Assembly: GCF_000312565.1 (NCBI RefSeq)
Contig: NZ_CALW02000009.1
Span: 62,001 to 126,000 of the forward strand
Length of the DNA: 64,000 nt
Reading direction: 5' to 3'
Source of the DNA: Bartonella rattaustraliani AUST/NH4
GTDB taxonomy: Bacteria; Pseudomonadota; Alphaproteobacteria; Rhizobiales; Rhizobiaceae
How positions within the stretch are numbered: position 1 is the stretch's first letter; every line of letters begins with the position of its first letter. Below are positions 19,132-30,731 of the stretch, piece by piece. A program made the position numbers and the translations under genes. The notes beneath the pieces were generated by a model. That model had not been told where the DNA came from. It did not search any database and saw only the letters and a program-made list of their open reading frames with translations.

Positions 19132-20532
19132 TTGATTTCTGTTGCATGTTATGAAGGACAAAAAGTTGCACTGTTTGGATTAGGGCGGTCAGGATTAGCA
19201 ACGGCACAAGCATTGATAAGTGGCGGTGCAGAAGTAATTGCATGGGATGATAATCCTTCAGCTGTACAAGAAGCTATTGGGCAAAATATCCCAACAAGAG
19301 ATCTTCGTTATGAAGATTGGTCTGCATTTGTTGCATTGATTTTGTCGCCTGGCGTTCCTTTAATTTATCCCAAACCGCATTGGACTGTTGATAAAGCACA
19401 TCAAGCAGATATTGAAATTATTGGTGATATTGAATTATTCGTTCGGGCGCGCAATCATTTTTTACAGCGCCATGGTTTTGGCGATCAAGATATTCCATTC
19501 ATTGCTATTACGGGCACGAATGGGAAGTCGACAACGACAAGCTTGCTTACGCATTTGTTAAAAAAAATGGGCTATGATGTACAAATGGGAGGAAATATTG
19601 GAACTGCAATATTGAAGCTTGAGCCATTTGTTAAAAACCGTATTTATGTGATTGAATGTTCATCATTTCAAATTGATCTTACTCCCTCGCTTCAGCCAAC
19701 AATTGGAATTTTATTGAACTTGACAGCGGATCATATTAACCGCCATGGGTGCTTTGCGAATTATGTGCAAACCAAAAAGCGTCTCGTTTCTCAGGCTTTT
19801 TGTGCTTTTATTTCCGTAGATGATGTTGCATGCCAGGCTTTGTATCAACAATTGTTTGATGAGGGGTATCATGTTCTGCCCATTTCCAAGGAACATTTCC
19901 TTGAAAATGGTTTTTATGCTGATGGAACAAAGCTCTTTTCTGTTTTTCAAGGAGAACGTCATATGCTTGCAGATCTTGCATCTATGACGGCTTTGCGCGG
20001 TTCGCATAATGCGCAAAATACTCTTATGGCATTAGCAGCATTGCAGGCTTTAAAAGCGACTGATTCATGTCTAGAAAAGCATTTGGCAAGTTATCCAGGG
20101 TTACCACATCGTATGCAGCAAGTGCGTAAAATGGGGTCTGTTTTGTTTATCAATGATAGCAAGGCGACCAATGCAGATGCTACAGCGCCAGCACTTGCTG
20201 CTTTTCATGATATTTTTTGGATTATCGGAGGGCAGGCAAAAGAGGGCGGAATTGAAACTTTGAGAGGATTTTTTCATAAAATTTGCAAAGCTTATTTGAT
20301 TGGGGAGGCTGCAGAAGAGTTTGCGGGCATTATTGGGTCTGCTTTTCCATTTTCGATGAGTTTGACTTTGGAAAATGCGGTGCATGAAGCTGCTGCTGAT
20401 GCAATGTGCTGCAAGGCGAAAGAGGTTGTGGTTCTTCTTTCACCTGCTTGCGCAAGTTATGATCAATTTAAAAATTATGAAATGCGTGGCGATGCATTTG
20501 TTTCTTTTGTTAAGCAACTAAAAGAAGTATAA
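19132..20532 (+). CDS. murD: UDP-MurNAc-L-alanine-D-glutamate ligase
   Basis: A 466-residue Mur ligase adding D-glutamate to UDP-MurNAc-L-Ala. I place the start at TTG 19132, four bases after the mraY stop, because the product then begins [20 protein letters not shown], aligning with rhizobial MurD. A TTG at 19099 would add 11 residues inside mraY. The ATP loop [10 protein letters not shown], the GGNIG and SSFQIDL blocks, HRMQQV and the C-terminal [11 protein letters not shown] and [12 protein letters not shown] blocks are intact. GGTGAG overlapping the mraY stop may serve as ribosome binding site. Confidence 0.95.
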   Translation: MISVACYEGQKVALFGLGRSGLATAQALISGGAEVIAWDDNPSAVQEAIGQNIPTRDLRYEDWSAFVALILSPGVPLIYPKPHWTVDKAHQADIEIIGDIELFVRARNHFLQRHGFGDQDIPFIAITGTNGKSTTTSLLTHLLKKMGYDVQMGGNIGTAILKLEPFVKNRIYVIECSSFQIDLTPSLQPTIGILLNLTADHINRHGCFANYVQTKKRLVSQAFCAFISVDDVACQALYQQLFDEGYHVLPISKEHFLENGFYADGTKLFSVFQGERHMLADLASMTALRGSHNAQNTLMALAALQALKATDSCLEKHLASYPGLPHRMQQVRKMGSVLFINDSKATNADATAPALAAFHDIFWIIGGQAKEGGIETLRGFFHKICKAYLIGEAAEEFAGIIGSAFPFSMSLTLENAVHEAAADAMCCKAKEVVVLLSPACASYDQFKNYEMRGDAFVSFVKQLKEV

Positions 20533-20536
20533 ATTT

Positions 20537-20577
20537 AAAAAAAGATTTTCGTTGTTAAGACTCCGGAATCTTTTTTT
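20537..20577 (+). terminator. A/T-rich hairpin between murD and ftsW
   Basis: AAAAAAAGATT (20537-20547) can pair perfectly with AATCTTTTTTT (20567-20577) around a 19-base loop that itself contains a short CCGG. It ends in seven T, so it could act as a weak terminator or attenuator inside the cluster. The stem is almost pure A/T, so termination would be partial at best. Confidence 0.4.
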
Positions 20578-20660
20578 GTGTAATTCCATTTTAAAAGTGT
20601 TTGCTAAAAAAGTGGGAACCATATTCCTGTGAACAGAATTATCAAAAAAGTAAGGTGGAT

Positions 20661-21815
20661 ATGATGATTACGCGTGCAGATAGAGATCCAATTGCTCATT
20701 GGTGGTGGACGATTGACCGCTCTATCTTTGCGGCTTGTTTACTTTTAATGGGGATTGGCATTATGTTGTCTTTTGCTGCCAGTCCTACCATTGCAAAAAA
20801 AATCGGGATTGCGGATAGTTTCTATTTTGTTCGGTGGCATATTATTTTTAGTCTTCTCGCATTTTTTACGATGGTTACGATTTCTTTTTTCTCGATTCGT
20901 AATATTCGCCGTTTATGCGTTCTTTTGCTTATTGCAACGCTTATCCTTATGATTGCAACCTTATTTTGGAGTCCAGAACTCAAAGGGGCGCGGCGGTGGA
21001 TTCGTCTTTTTGGTTTTTCTATACAAGCTTCGGAGTTTATGAAACCAGCTTTTGTGGTGATATCCGCTTGGCTTTTTTCAAAAGAGGTGCGCAAGAGAGG
21101 TATCCCTGGCTATACGTTAGCTATAGTACTTTACGCTTTTTGTTGTGTGCTTCTTGTTCTACAGCCTGATATTGGTCAAACATTCTTAATAAGTGCTACA
21201 TGGGGGGGGCTGTTTTTTGTTTCTGGTGTGCCTCTTACAGTTATTTTTCTCTTTATTGTTTTAGCTATTGCAGGGGTTGTTGCCGCGTATTTTTCTCTTC
21301 ACCATGTCCGCGAACGGATCAACGGTTTTTTGACAGGTGAAGGCGATACATTTCAAGCTGATGTAGGACGTGAGGCTATTTTGAATGGTGGTTGGTTTGG
21401 ACAAGGACCTGGAGAGGGAACGGTGAAACGTATCATTCCTGATAGCCATACAGATTTTGTGTTTTCTGTTGCAGCTGAAGAATATGGTATTATCCTTTGT
21501 CTTTTAATTATGATGCTTTTTGGCTTTATCGTTATGCGTTCATTGTATATAGCATTGAATGTGCGTGATTCATTTATACGCCTTGGTATTACTGGCATAG
21601 CGATGATGATTGGCTTTCAATCAGCTATTAACATGGCCGTTAATCTTCATTTAATACCTCCAAAAGGTATGACATTGCCGTTTATTTCTTATGGTGGTTC
21701 TTCTATGGTGGCGATTGCATTTTCAATGGGCATTTTGCTAAGTTTAACACGCCGTTGGCCGGAAGCACGCTTTTCAGCTTTTTCTTCTTCTGTCTTGGAT
21801 ACACCTTATGACTGA
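20661..21815 (+). CDS. ftsW: lipid II polymerase FtsW (SEDS family)
   Basis: A 384-residue polytopic membrane protein with about ten helices; septal peptidoglycan glycosyltransferase partner of FtsI. Family blocks include KGARRWIRLFGFSIQASEFMKP, LLVLQPDIGQT, the long periplasmic loop with FQADVGREAILNGGWFGQGPGEG and HTDFVFSVAAEEYG, and the final PFISYGGSSM. The start is placed at ATG 20661, which follows AAGGTGG and begins MMITRADRDP; a TTG 60 bases upstream lacks a ribosome binding site. A gap of 128 bases and a hairpin separate it from murD. Confidence 0.96.
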   Translation: MMITRADRDPIAHWWWTIDRSIFAACLLLMGIGIMLSFAASPTIAKKIGIADSFYFVRWHIIFSLLAFFTMVTISFFSIRNIRRLCVLLLIATLILMIATLFWSPELKGARRWIRLFGFSIQASEFMKPAFVVISAWLFSKEVRKRGIPGYTLAIVLYAFCCVLLVLQPDIGQTFLISATWGGLFFVSGVPLTVIFLFIVLAIAGVVAAYFSLHHVRERINGFLTGEGDTFQADVGREAILNGGWFGQGPGEGTVKRIIPDSHTDFVFSVAAEEYGIILCLLIMMLFGFIVMRSLYIALNVRDSFIRLGITGIAMMIGFQSAINMAVNLHLIPPKGMTLPFISYGGSSMVAIAFSMGILLSLTRRWPEARFSAFSSSVLDTPYD

Positions 21816-22944
21816 CAAAAAGGTTATTGTTTTAGCGGCGGGCGGTACAGGCGGACATCTTTTCCCCGCGGAAGCACTTGCTGTTGAATTAAGACGGCGT
21901 GGATATGATGTTCATTTGGCAACAGATGAAAGAGTGCAACGCTTTGTACGCAGTTTTGATAAAGAGCATACACATATCATTTCATCGGCAACCTTTACGC
22001 GACGCCACCCTTTATCCCTGATAAAAACATGTTGGTTTTTATTAAAGGGCATGGGGCAATCGTTGGCGCTTTTTTATAAACTGCGTCCTGTTCTTGTTGG
22101 TGGGTTTGGGGGATATCCTACTTTTCCTCCTCTTTTTGTTGCGGTTTTAACAAGGCGAAAAACATTTGTTCATGAGCAAAATGCCGTTATGGGGCGTGCT
22201 AATCGGGCATTGGCAGCTTTTGTGCATGCAATAGCAGGTGGTTTGTTATCGAAAAATAACACTTACGCGCATAAAATATTTTTGACTGGAAATCCTGTGC
22301 GTGAGGCTGTTCTCAAAGCAGCAGAAACGCCTTATCATTCTTCAAAAGGGAAAGATCCATTTCATTTTTTGGTTTTTGGTGGAAGCCAAGGGGCGTCTGT
22401 TTTTTCACAAATTGTCCCAGAAGCGATTGCTTTGCTCGATGAGGCGATACGGAAACGTTTGCGCATTGTTCAACAGGTTCGAGGGGAAGCTGAAGAGTTG
22501 ATGATGACTTACCGTAAGATGGGTGTGCAAGCAGAAGTCGCCTCTTTTTTTGATGATATGGCCGAACGTATAGCGCAGTCTCATTTCATTTTGTCACGTG
22601 CGGGTGCTTCATCAGTTTGTGAAATCGCTGTGATTGGTCGGCCTGCTTTGCTTGTTCCTTATCCTCATGCTCTTGATCACGATCAGGCGGCAAATGCGGC
22701 ATTGCTTGCGCATGTGGGAGGTGCGCAAATTATATTAGAAAAAGATTTAAACGCACAAAAACTTGCTTTTCTCTTAGAAGAAGCTTGTTGTGCACCACGT
22801 TTATTAGAAAAACAGGCGCTTGCTGCAAAAAAAGTTGGCCAACCTCATGCAACCGGTCGCCTTGCTGATATGATTGAAGCGTTGATTGCGGGGCAGTCAT
22901 TGTCAAATATAAAAGAGGAGTTTTTTAATGAAAATGCCGCTTAA
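21808..22944 (+). CDS. murG: lipid II synthase (GlcNAc transferase)
   Basis: A 378-residue peripheral membrane glycosyltransferase (GT28) that adds GlcNAc to lipid I. The N-terminal glycine loop [16 protein letters not shown] (from residue 10) binds lipid [24 protein letters not shown] and the UDP-GlcNAc site [11 protein letters not shown] ... [24 protein letters not shown] follow. The start overlaps the end of ftsW by eight bases and the stop overlaps murC, so translation is coupled along this part of the operon. Confidence 0.97.
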   Translation: MTDKKVIVLAAGGTGGHLFPAEALAVELRRRGYDVHLATDERVQRFVRSFDKEHTHIISSATFTRRHPLSLIKTCWFLLKGMGQSLALFYKLRPVLVGGFGGYPTFPPLFVAVLTRRKTFVHEQNAVMGRANRALAAFVHAIAGGLLSKNNTYAHKIFLTGNPVREAVLKAAETPYHSSKGKDPFHFLVFGGSQGASVFSQIVPEAIALLDEAIRKRLRIVQQVRGEAEELMMTYRKMGVQAEVASFFDDMAERIAQSHFILSRAGASSVCEIAVIGRPALLVPYPHALDHDQAANAALLAHVGGAQIILEKDLNAQKLAFLLEEACCAPRLLEKQALAAKKVGQPHATGRLADMIEALIAGQSLSNIKEEFFNENAA

Positions 22945-24355
22945 TATAGGCGTTATCCATTTTGTTGGAATCGGTGGTATTGGCATGAGTGGAATTGCGG
23001 AGGTTTTTCATAATCTTGGCTATAAAGTTCAAGGGTCGGATCAGGTTGATAGTGCAAATGTGCAACGTTTACGAGGGAAAGGAATTAACGTTCATATAGG
23101 TCATCACGCTCAAAATTTGGGAAACGCAGAGGTTGTTGTTTTTTCTACTGCCATTAAAAAAACAAATCCTGAGTATATTACTGCAAAAGAGAGGCACTTA
23201 CCGCTTGTGAGGCGTGCGGAAATGTTGGCGGAGTTGATGCGGTTTCGTCGAGCGATTGCTGTGGGGGGCACGCATGGTAAAACGACGACCACATCCATGG
23301 TTGCTGCGCTTCTTGATGCTGGGGATTTAGATCCGGTCGTCATTAATGGGGGGATTATTAACGCCTATGGCACGAATGCTCGTATGGGGGAAGGTGATTG
23401 GATGGTTGTTGAAGCCGATGAAAGTGATGGTACGTTTTTAAAGTTACCTGCCGATATTGCGGTTATTACCAATATCGATGCTGAGCATTTGGATCATTAT
23501 GGAAGTTTTGATGATTTGCGTAAGGCTTTTCGCCAATTTGTGGAGAATGTTCCTTTTTACGGTTTTGCTGTTTTGTGTCTAGATCATCCAGAAGTTCAGT
23601 CATTGGCTGGCCGTATCGATGATCGTTGGGTCATCACTTATGGTGCAAATCCACAAGCCGATGTTCGTTTTCTGAATCTGTCTATGGATGGTCAAAAAAC
23701 GCATTTTGATGTTCTTATTCGTTCTCGCAAAACAGGGAAAGAAACGAAGCTGAAAAATTTGACTTTACCCATGTCTGGGCAGCACAATGTTTCTAATGCA
23801 ACAGCGGCGATTGCTATTGCGCATGAACTTGGTATTACGAACAAATCTATCAAAAAAGGCTTAGAAAAATTTGGTGGCGTAAAACGGCGTTTTACACAAA
23901 CAGGCAGCTGGAATGGTATTGGAATATTTGATGATTATGGGCATCATCCGGTTGAGATAAAGGCTGTTTTAGGTGCAGCGCGTGCAAGTGCAAAAGGGCA
24001 TGTGATTGCGGTTGCACAACCCCATCGTTACTCGCGTTTGTATCATTTATTTGATGATTTTGCAGCTTGTTTTAATGATGCAGATACAGTGCTGATCGCG
24101 CCGGTTTATGCAGCGGGTGAAGAGCCAATTGCTGGTTTTGGTGCCAAAGAATTGGTAGAACATATTAAAATGGTCGGTCATCGTGATGTGCGTTTGGTCA
24201 ATTGTCTGGAAGATGTTGTTTCGATTGTCTCTAGATTTGCTAAGTCTGGGGATTATGTTGTTTTTCTTGGTGCTGGCAATATTACACAGTGGGCTTGTGC
24301 GTTGCCTTGTCAATTAGCAGTGTTGGAGAGCAATGGTGAATTTTCAGCTCATTGA
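22928..24355 (+). CDS. murC: UDP-N-acetylmuramate-L-alanine ligase
   Basis: A 475-residue Mur ligase attaching the first L-alanine to UDP-MurNAc. N-terminal Rossmann block [14 protein letters not shown] (12-25), ATP loop [11 protein letters not shown] (113-123), [23 protein letters not shown], and the C-terminal [12 protein letters not shown] and [12 protein letters not shown] blocks are all present. GAGGAG precedes ATG 22928 inside the end of murG; the 3' end overlaps murB by 23 bases. Confidence 0.97.
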   Translation: MKMPLNIGVIHFVGIGGIGMSGIAEVFHNLGYKVQGSDQVDSANVQRLRGKGINVHIGHHAQNLGNAEVVVFSTAIKKTNPEYITAKERHLPLVRRAEMLAELMRFRRAIAVGGTHGKTTTTSMVAALLDAGDLDPVVINGGIINAYGTNARMGEGDWMVVEADESDGTFLKLPADIAVITNIDAEHLDHYGSFDDLRKAFRQFVENVPFYGFAVLCLDHPEVQSLAGRIDDRWVITYGANPQADVRFLNLSMDGQKTHFDVLIRSRKTGKETKLKNLTLPMSGQHNVSNATAAIAIAHELGITNKSIKKGLEKFGGVKRRFTQTGSWNGIGIFDDYGHHPVEIKAVLGAARASAKGHVIAVAQPHRYSRLYHLFDDFAACFNDADTVLIAPVYAAGEEPIAGFGAKELVEHIKMVGHRDVRLVNCLEDVVSIVSRFAKSGDYVVFLGAGNITQWACALPCQLAVLESNGEFSAH

Positions 24356-25349
24356 TGGTGAAGGTCTGTTGGCGCAGCTGCAATCTGATTTAAGTGGCAT
24401 AAAAGGTAAAATGACACCCAATGTTGGTATGCGGAAGGTTGCGTGGTTTCGCGCTGGTGGGCTGGCAGAGCTTTTTTATCAACCTGCTGATGAGGCAGAT
24501 TTAATCCTTTTTCTTCAAAACCTACCTGAAACTATTCCTATAACAATTGTGGGGATTGGATCTAATCTTTTGGTGCGTGATGGTGGAATCCCTGGCGTTG
24601 TTATTCGTCTTTCATCCAAAAGTTTTGGGCAAATCCAGCAAATTTCTCCAAGGCGCTTTTTGGTTGGTGCGGCTACGGCAGATAAACATTTAGCTGCAGC
24701 AGCTTTAGAGTCTGGGATTGCAGGTTTTCATTTTTACCACGGTATTCCTGGTAGTCTTGGAGGCGCACTCAAAATGAATGCTGGAGCCAATGGTGTTGAG
24801 ACTGCGGCGCGTGTTGTTGAGGTCTATGCGCTCGATCGCAAAGGACGGCGCCATGTCTTGAGTTTGGAAGATATGCATTATTCCTATCGTCATTGTGATG
24901 TTCCCGAAGGTTTGATTTTTACTGCTGCTTTGTTGGAAGGGCAACCAGGAAATAAAGAAAATATTCGTGCAGCTATGGATGAGGTTGCTCTTCATCGGGA
25001 AACAGTACAGCCTATTCGTGAAAAAACAGGCGGGTCAACTTTCAAAAATCCTGCAAATGCATCTGCTTGGCGTGTTATTGATGAAGCAGGGTGCCGTGGT
25101 TTGCAGATTGGTGGAGCGCAAATGAGTGAAATGCACTGTAACTTTATGATCAATACAGCGGACGCAACCGGTTATGATCTTGAAGCTTTAGGAGAAACGG
25201 TGCGTGCTCGTGTTTTTGCGCATTCAGCGCATCTCTTGCAGTGGGAAATACAACGTATCGGGCAATTTGAACAAGGTCGTAGCGTTCCTTGTTTTAATCA
25301 GTCTCATGAATTGATTCAGTCTTATAAAAATGTTGAAATAAAAAATTGA
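24333..25349 (+). CDS. murB: UDP-N-acetylenolpyruvoylglucosamine reductase
   Basis: A 338-residue FAD enzyme reducing UDP-GlcNAc-enolpyruvate to UDP-MurNAc with NADPH. Type I MurB blocks are visible: TWFRAGG-like [34 protein letters not shown] (FAD), [25 protein letters not shown], and the C-terminal GSTFKNP with the catalytic Ser, plus [18 protein letters not shown] lies just before ATG 24333. Confidence 0.96.
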   Translation: MVNFQLIDGEGLLAQLQSDLSGIKGKMTPNVGMRKVAWFRAGGLAELFYQPADEADLILFLQNLPETIPITIVGIGSNLLVRDGGIPGVVIRLSSKSFGQIQQISPRRFLVGAATADKHLAAAALESGIAGFHFYHGIPGSLGGALKMNAGANGVETAARVVEVYALDRKGRRHVLSLEDMHYSYRHCDVPEGLIFTAALLEGQPGNKENIRAAMDEVALHRETVQPIREKTGGSTFKNPANASAWRVIDEAGCRGLQIGGAQMSEMHCNFMINTADATGYDLEALGETVRARVFAHSAHLLQWEIQRIGQFEQGRSVPCFNQSHELIQSYKNVEIKN

Positions 25350-25550
25350 GTCATTTCAAAGAGATAATAAAAAAACCCATTAAGAATCAATAAATTAACA
25401 AAGAATCTCTTGCGTCATGACTCTGATTCTGATTCATTACGCAGAATGCTAGGTTATTGATTCGCAAAGATAAATCCTGCTTTTTCCTGTATATGGTGTT
25501 GGTGGTTTTTAAGCGGTCTATATATAGTGTACTAAGGAGGTTAAGTTGTT
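25350..25550 (+). promoter_or_regulatory. spacer likely to hold a promoter for ddl-ftsQAZ
   Basis: At 201 bases this is the widest gap inside the dcw cluster. It is AT-rich and ends in AAGGAGG five or so bases upstream of ddl. No single -35/-10 pair is convincing by eye. Its size and position before ftsQAZ make it the natural place for an internal promoter. Confidence 0.35.
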
Positions 25551-26471
25551 ATGAAAGATAAGCATATAGCTGTGTTAATGGGAGGGTTTTCCTCTGAGCG
25601 GTCTGTAAGTTTGTCTTCAGGCGCTGCTTGTGCTGATGCTCTTGAAGCCAAGGGGTATTGTGTGAGCCGTGTGGATGTTGACAGTTCTATCTCTTCTGTT
25701 CTTGAAAAATTGCGTCCTGATATTGCTTTCAATGCATTGCATGGGCCATTTGGTGAAGATGGTCGGATTCAGGGCGTTCTTGAATATTTGAAAATTCCTT
25801 ATACGCATTCTGGTGTGATGGCGTCGGCATTGGCTATGGATAAGGGGCGGGCAAAAATTATTGTTGCGAGTGCTGGGGTTTCTGTTGCACCTTCTCGTGT
25901 TATGAGCCGCTTTGCTATTGGGTCGGCACATCCTATGGAGATTCCTTATGTGGTTAAGCCTGTGTGTGAGGGGTCGAGTTTTGGGGTGGTGATTGTAAAA
26001 GACAATGAAATGTCGCCACCGCTTAGTATTGTGGGAGCTGAGTGGCCTTATGCAGATGAAGTGATTGTTGAAAAATATATTCCTGGTCGTGAATTTACTT
26101 GCGCTGTTTTGGGAAATGAAGTGCTGGATGTCTGTGAAATTCTTCCTGAACAACATTTCCAATTCTACAATTATGATTCAAAATATAAAAAGGGTGGTTC
26201 TCTTCATATTTGTCCTGCAGAACTTTCATCAAATATTTACCAAAAGGTGCAAAGAATGTCTTTAGCGGCACATCAGGCGATAGGTTGTCGAGGTATTAGC
26301 CGTTCTGATTTTCGTTTTCATGAGGAAACGGGAGAATTGGTTTGGCTTGAAATTAATACGCAGCCCGGTATGACACCAACGTCTCTTGTTCCTGATATTG
26401 CAAAAGCGGGTGGTCGTACTTATGGCGATATCATACAGTGGATAGTGGAGGACGCGTCGTGTATGCGTTGA
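25551..26471 (+). CDS. ddl: D-alanine-D-alanine ligase
   Basis: A 306-residue ATP-grasp enzyme making the D-Ala-D-Ala used by MurF. Blocks: [17 protein letters not shown] near the N terminus, [66 protein letters not shown], and the C-terminal [20 protein letters not shown] with metal ligands, then [13 protein letters not shown]. This is the DdlB type usually found in dcw clusters. The ribosome binding site is AAGGAGG. The 3' end overlaps ftsQ. Confidence 0.96.
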   Translation: MKDKHIAVLMGGFSSERSVSLSSGAACADALEAKGYCVSRVDVDSSISSVLEKLRPDIAFNALHGPFGEDGRIQGVLEYLKIPYTHSGVMASALAMDKGRAKIIVASAGVSVAPSRVMSRFAIGSAHPMEIPYVVKPVCEGSSFGVVIVKDNEMSPPLSIVGAEWPYADEVIVEKYIPGREFTCAVLGNEVLDVCEILPEQHFQFYNYDSKYKKGGSLHICPAELSSNIYQKVQRMSLAAHQAIGCRGISRSDFRFHEETGELVWLEINTQPGMTPTSLVPDIAKAGGRTYGDIIQWIVEDASCMR

Positions 26472-27370
26472 GTGTTGAAAAAACAAATGTTTCGATGGAG
26501 GCACTGCTCGTGCTAGGTTTGCCACGGCTTTATCGTCGCTTTTTCCGTTTTATGTTTGAGCTTGTTTTTGCAAGTGTTTATGTTCCTCGCCATTTTGGTT
26601 CTTTTGCAGTTTTGTTGTTTTTCTTTGTTACGCTGTTTTATGGGCTTTCGTCGAGTGGTCAGATGGGGATGATTGTGAAGACAGTTGTATCGGATTTTGG
26701 ATTTGTGGTTACCAATGTCAATATAACGGGGAATAAGCGCTTGTCGAAACAGAACATTTTAAGAGTTTTGGGACTTGATTCTTCTCCAGCTATATTTGCT
26801 TTTGATGTTGATCAAGCCCGTTCTCTTTTAGAAAAGCAAGTTTGGGTTCAGTCGGCAAATGTTCAAAAGATTTATCCTAACCGTGTGCGTATTTCCGTTG
26901 TGGAACGTGAACCCTATGCCATTTGGCAACACGATGGTATGATGGATATTATTGATCATACGGGTCGTGTTATTATGCCATTTCAGGGAAAGCTGGCTCA
27001 GGGAATGCCTCTTGTGGTTGGTCATGGTGCACAAAATACCGCTAAAATGTTTATTCAAGCTCTTTCTGCCTATCCGAAGTTACATGATCATGTTCGCGCT
27101 TATGTGCGTGTTGGTGATCGACGCTGGGATCTTGTTTTGGATAATGGGGTGCGTATTATGTTGCCTGAAAATGGTGCACTTGAACGCTTTGCTTCTCTTA
27201 TTAAATCAGGGAGAGCAGAAGATCTTTTTTCTCGCGATGTTTTGTGTGTTGATTTACGTCTTGCTGATCGCATTACCGTTGCTTTGTCGGACGAGGCGTT
27301 GAAGCGTCGTCGTGCTGCTGTTGAGAAAGAAAAACGCATTTTAAAAGCACGAAAGGCAGGGGATCTATGA
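26459..27370 (+). CDS. ftsQ: cell division protein FtsQ
   Basis: A 303-residue bitopic division protein. A cytoplasmic N terminus is followed by one membrane segment near residues 40-58 ([20 protein letters not shown]), a POTRA domain ([20 protein letters not shown] ... [20 protein letters not shown]) and the FtsQ beta domain with [10 protein letters not shown]. FtsQ recruits FtsL and FtsB. I choose GTG 26459, because GGAGG lies seven bases upstream; a GTG at 26438 has no such site. It overlaps ddl by 13 bases and ftsA by four. Confidence 0.93.
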   Translation: MYALSVEKTNVSMEALLVLGLPRLYRRFFRFMFELVFASVYVPRHFGSFAVLLFFFVTLFYGLSSSGQMGMIVKTVVSDFGFVVTNVNITGNKRLSKQNILRVLGLDSSPAIFAFDVDQARSLLEKQVWVQSANVQKIYPNRVRISVVEREPYAIWQHDGMMDIIDHTGRVIMPFQGKLAQGMPLVVGHGAQNTAKMFIQALSAYPKLHDHVRAYVRVGDRRWDLVLDNGVRIMLPENGALERFASLIKSGRAEDLFSRDVLCVDLRLADRITVALSDEALKRRRAAVEKEKRILKARKAGDL

Positions 27371-28665
27371 TGTTGTTAGGCTCACATCATATTGGAGGAC
27401 GCAAAACGCGTTTTTTGACGGTTCTTGATGTTGGATCGAGCAAGGTTGTCTGTCTTATCGCTTGTTTGCGTCCTTTGAAGCATGTGAACTATTTACATGG
27501 TCGTACGCATTCGATGGAAATTCTAGGTTTTGGAGTGCAGCGTTCACGTGGTATCAAGTCTGGTGTTGTGATGGATATGTTGGCGGCAGAGCAGTCAATC
27601 AGATTGGCAGTTGATGCGGCAGAAAAAATGGCTGGTTTGGTAGTAGATTCGGTGATTGTGAATTTTTCCTCAAGCCGATTACAAAGTGCCCTTGTCAATG
27701 GCAGCGTACGTTTAAATGGTCGGGAAGTTACTAAGCGTGATATCCGTATGGCATTTGCCGATGTTTCACGCAAAGCTTTTGAGGCTGAACGTCATATTGT
27801 GCATTCTGTTCCACTTTCTTATGTTCTTGATGGGGATAAGGGGATTTCTGATCCTGTTGGAATGGCAGGTGAGTTATTTGGTATGAATGTGCATGTTGTA
27901 ACCGCTGAGACTGCGGCTTTACGTAATTTAGAAACATGCATTAATCGTGCACATTTGGGTGTTGAAGCTGTGGTTGCAACGCCTTTTGCAAGTGCTCTTG
28001 CTTCTTTGATGAATGATGAAGCGCATTTAGGAGCGGCATGTGTTGATTTTGGTGGGGGAACAACGACGCTTTCAGTGTTTTTTGAGGGGAAGTTTGTTCA
28101 TGCTGGTGCGCTTGCGGTTGGTGGAAATCATGTGACACTTGATGTGGCGCGTGGATTCTCTATGTCGCTTACTGAAGCAGAGCGTTTAAAGGTTGTTTAC
28201 GGTTCGGCGTTTTCGACAAGTGCTGATGAGCGTCAAATGATTAATGTGGCAGAGATTGGTTATGAACGTCGAGAAACTCAATATCCACGTGCTGTTCTTG
28301 GTCGTATTATTCGTGCTCGTGTTGAAGAAATATTAGAAATGGTGCGTGATTGTTTGAATCGTTCTGGTTTTGCGCATGTTATTGGTAAGCGTGTTGTTTT
28401 GACTGGGGGGGCAAGCCAATTAACAGGGTTGCCGGAAATGGCACGTACTATCTTGGGAAGAAATGTTCGTATAGGGCGGCCTTTGGGTATTTCGAGGCTT
28501 CCGTCTCTTGCAAAAGGGGCGGCGTTTACGTCTGCTGTTGGGTTGTTAATTTATCCGCAATTGGTGGGGTTTGAAGAAAAAACAATGCCTGCGGTAAATC
28601 ATTTGTCGATGGGCACGCGTGGGTATTTCCAGCGTGTTGGTCAGTGGTTGCGTGAGAGTTTTTAA
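27367..28665 (+). CDS. ftsA: cell division protein FtsA (actin-like)
   Basis: A 432-residue actin-fold ATPase that tethers FtsZ to the membrane. Phosphate-1 block VLDVGSSKVVCLIA, SVPLSYVLDG, the phosphate-2 block ACVDFGGGTTTLSVF, AVGGNHVTLDVARGF, and the adenosine block VVLTGGASQLTGLPEMA are present. The C-terminal GQWLRESF forms the amphipathic membrane-targeting helix. Overlaps ftsQ by four bases; 69 bases separate it from ftsZ. Confidence 0.96.
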   Translation: MMLLGSHHIGGRKTRFLTVLDVGSSKVVCLIACLRPLKHVNYLHGRTHSMEILGFGVQRSRGIKSGVVMDMLAAEQSIRLAVDAAEKMAGLVVDSVIVNFSSSRLQSALVNGSVRLNGREVTKRDIRMAFADVSRKAFEAERHIVHSVPLSYVLDGDKGISDPVGMAGELFGMNVHVVTAETAALRNLETCINRAHLGVEAVVATPFASALASLMNDEAHLGAACVDFGGGTTTLSVFFEGKFVHAGALAVGGNHVTLDVARGFSMSLTEAERLKVVYGSAFSTSADERQMINVAEIGYERRETQYPRAVLGRIIRARVEEILEMVRDCLNRSGFAHVIGKRVVLTGGASQLTGLPEMARTILGRNVRIGRPLGISRLPSLAKGAAFTSAVGLLIYPQLVGFEEKTMPAVNHLSMGTRGYFQRVGQWLRESF

Positions 28666-28734
28666 GTTGAGTCTATAGAGGTAAGTTAAATTTCATCGCT
28701 TTGGCTTGCGGTGTCTTAGGAGAAGGAAAAGGAA

Positions 28735-30504
28735 ATGACGATTAATCTGCATCGGCCAGATATCGCGGAATTGAAGCCACGCATTACCGTTTTTGGGGTT
28801 GGCGGTGGTGGTGGGAATGCCGTGAATAATATGATTAATGCTGGTCTTCAGGGAGTTGATTTTGTAGTTGCCAATACGGATGCACAGGCCTTGGCAATGT
28901 CAAAGGCTGAACGTGTTATTCAGCTTGGTGCAGCGGTTACGGAAGGTTTGGGAGCTGGTGCTTTGCCGGAAGTTGGGCAAGCCGCTGCAGAGGAATGTAT
29001 TGATGAAATTATCGATCATTTGGCGGATTCCCATATGGTTTTCATTACTGCTGGTATGGGAGGAGGTACGGGAACTGGAGCAGCGCCTGTTGTTGCTCGT
29101 GCAGCACGTGAAAAAGGTATTTTGACCGTTGGTGTTGTTACCAAACCCTTTCAATTTGAAGGGGCACGCCGTATGAAAACGGCAGAGGCTGGTATTGAAG
29201 AATTGCAAAAGTCTGTTGATACATTGATTGTGATTCCTAATCAGAATCTTTTTCGTATTGCGGATGAAAAGACAACGTTTGCTGATGCTTTTGCTATGGC
29301 TGACCAAGTGCTTTACTCTGGTGTTGCGTCCATTACAGATTTGATGATTAAAGAGGGTTTGATTAACCTTGATTTTGCTGATGTTCGTTCTGTTATGCAT
29401 GAAATGGGACGCGCGATGATGGGGACTGGTGAGGCCTCTGGTGAGGGGCGTGCTTTAGCTGCTGCTGAAGCTGCTATTGCGAACCCACTGTTGGATGATA
29501 CTTCTATGCGTGGTGCACGTGGCTTACTGATTTCCATTACAGGTGGTCGTGATATGACTTTATTTGAAGTTGATGAAGCTGCTAATCGTATTCGCGAAGA
29601 AGTTGATGCTGATGCCAATGTGATTTTTGGTGCTATTGATGATGAGTCTTTAGAAGGTGTTATTCGTGTTTCTGTAGTAGCAACAGGTATTGATCGTGAA
29701 ATTGGTAATGTCGTTCAGCCTTCTCATTCTCAGATTCAGAAACCTGCCTCTTCAATACGTAAAAATGATCCAGGAGTATCACAAGCTTCTTTTCATGTTC
29801 AGTCATCTCCCTTGCGTTCTGAATCAATGGTAGAGGTGATTGAAGCACTTGAAATAGAAAAGGCAAAATCGGCTGGAGAGAAGTTCCGCCCTAAAAGTCA
29901 AATTTTTGCACAACCTGTTGATGCAGTGGCTACGCGGACCGCGAATGTTGCTTCTTCCGGATCAAATTTTGCCCATGGGCAGATATCAAATGCACCACGT
30001 ATGCAAGCGAATCGGGGTTCTCAGCAACCTATGATGGCATCTGTAAGCATGGAGGCCACAGCACATGTTCTTGAGGATATGCCAGGAGATGCAAAGCAAG
30101 AAGAGAGAAGAGAGCAGCAAAAGCAAGGACAGCCAATGCAGGCACGTTCACCTATGCGTATGCCTGAATTAAAGGATTTTCCTTCTGTTGCTTATGGACA
30201 GCGAGAAAAGTCTCCTTCTGCTGATCAGGGGCCTCGTAACCTTTGGCAGCGTTTGAAACAAAGCTTGACACATCGTGAGGAAAGCGAGCCAGAAGCGCGG
30301 TTAGAACCTGCGGTGAAATCTTCTCAGCAGAAAGAAGCGCATGTTTATAAGAAAAATTCTCAAGCATTTTCCCAAGATGCTTCTGTTTATGTTCCACGTC
30401 GTTCTGGTGAATTGCAGCCCCATGTTCCACAAGAACAGCGTAATTTTATAAACGAAGAAGACCAGTTGGAAATACCAGCATTTTTGCGTCGTCAAGCGAA
30501 TTAA
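28735..30504 (+). CDS. ftsZ: cell division GTPase FtsZ, with long C-terminal linker
   Basis: The tubulin-like GTPase that forms the division ring. The GTPase domain occupies about residues 10-320, with [14 protein letters not shown] (21-34) and the tubulin signature GGGTGTG at 109-115, and the T7-loop region intact. Residues about 325-575 form a polar, Gln/Ser/Ala-rich linker of low complexity, far longer than in E. coli FtsZ (383 residues in total). The conserved C-terminal peptide ends [14 protein letters not shown], the binding site for FtsA and other partners. Long FtsZ proteins are known from Bartonella and rhizobia. Confidence 0.97.
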   Translation: MTINLHRPDIAELKPRITVFGVGGGGGNAVNNMINAGLQGVDFVVANTDAQALAMSKAERVIQLGAAVTEGLGAGALPEVGQAAAEECIDEIIDHLADSHMVFITAGMGGGTGTGAAPVVARAAREKGILTVGVVTKPFQFEGARRMKTAEAGIEELQKSVDTLIVIPNQNLFRIADEKTTFADAFAMADQVLYSGVASITDLMIKEGLINLDFADVRSVMHEMGRAMMGTGEASGEGRALAAAEAAIANPLLDDTSMRGARGLLISITGGRDMTLFEVDEAANRIREEVDADANVIFGAIDDESLEGVIRVSVVATGIDREIGNVVQPSHSQIQKPASSIRKNDPGVSQASFHVQSSPLRSESMVEVIEALEIEKAKSAGEKFRPKSQIFAQPVDAVATRTANVASSGSNFAHGQISNAPRMQANRGSQQPMMASVSMEATAHVLEDMPGDAKQEERREQQKQGQPMQARSPMRMPELKDFPSVAYGQREKSPSADQGPRNLWQRLKQSLTHREESEPEARLEPAVKSSQQKEAHVYKKNSQAFSQDASVYVPRRSGELQPHVPQEQRNFINEEDQLEIPAFLRRQAN

Positions 30505-30620
30505 TGGGCAAAAAATAAGGAAGAGGGAAGAATTACGCACCTCTTCCATGCTCGAAAGAGGATTTATACAATATTTTATAAAGTATACTATGTTTTCTTG
30601 AAAAAGATTTTGTTTTTTAT

Positions 30621-30646
30621 AAACCTGCTTATTCTTAAGCGGGTTT
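30621..30646 (+). terminator. intrinsic terminator after ftsZ
   Basis: AAACCTGCTTA pairs with TAAGCGGGTTT around a short TTCT loop, one pair being a G-U wobble, followed by a T-rich ATTATTT. It lies 117 bases after the ftsZ stop and would end the dcw transcript before lpxC. Confidence 0.65.
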
Positions 30647-30731
30647 ATTATTTGCTACGTATAAAATTTTATGGTCTTATTAATATTTTCAAAACATAAA
30701 AATAACGGAATAAAGTCAGAGGATGAATTTA

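Noticed and set aside
25617-26162. 181-codon reverse-strand frame antisense to ddl
   Set aside because: His/Arg/Asn-rich product typical of antisense translation of a conserved gene.
28900-29400. Long reverse-strand frame antisense to ftsZ
   Set aside because: Shadow of the ftsZ codon pattern; no start context or homology.
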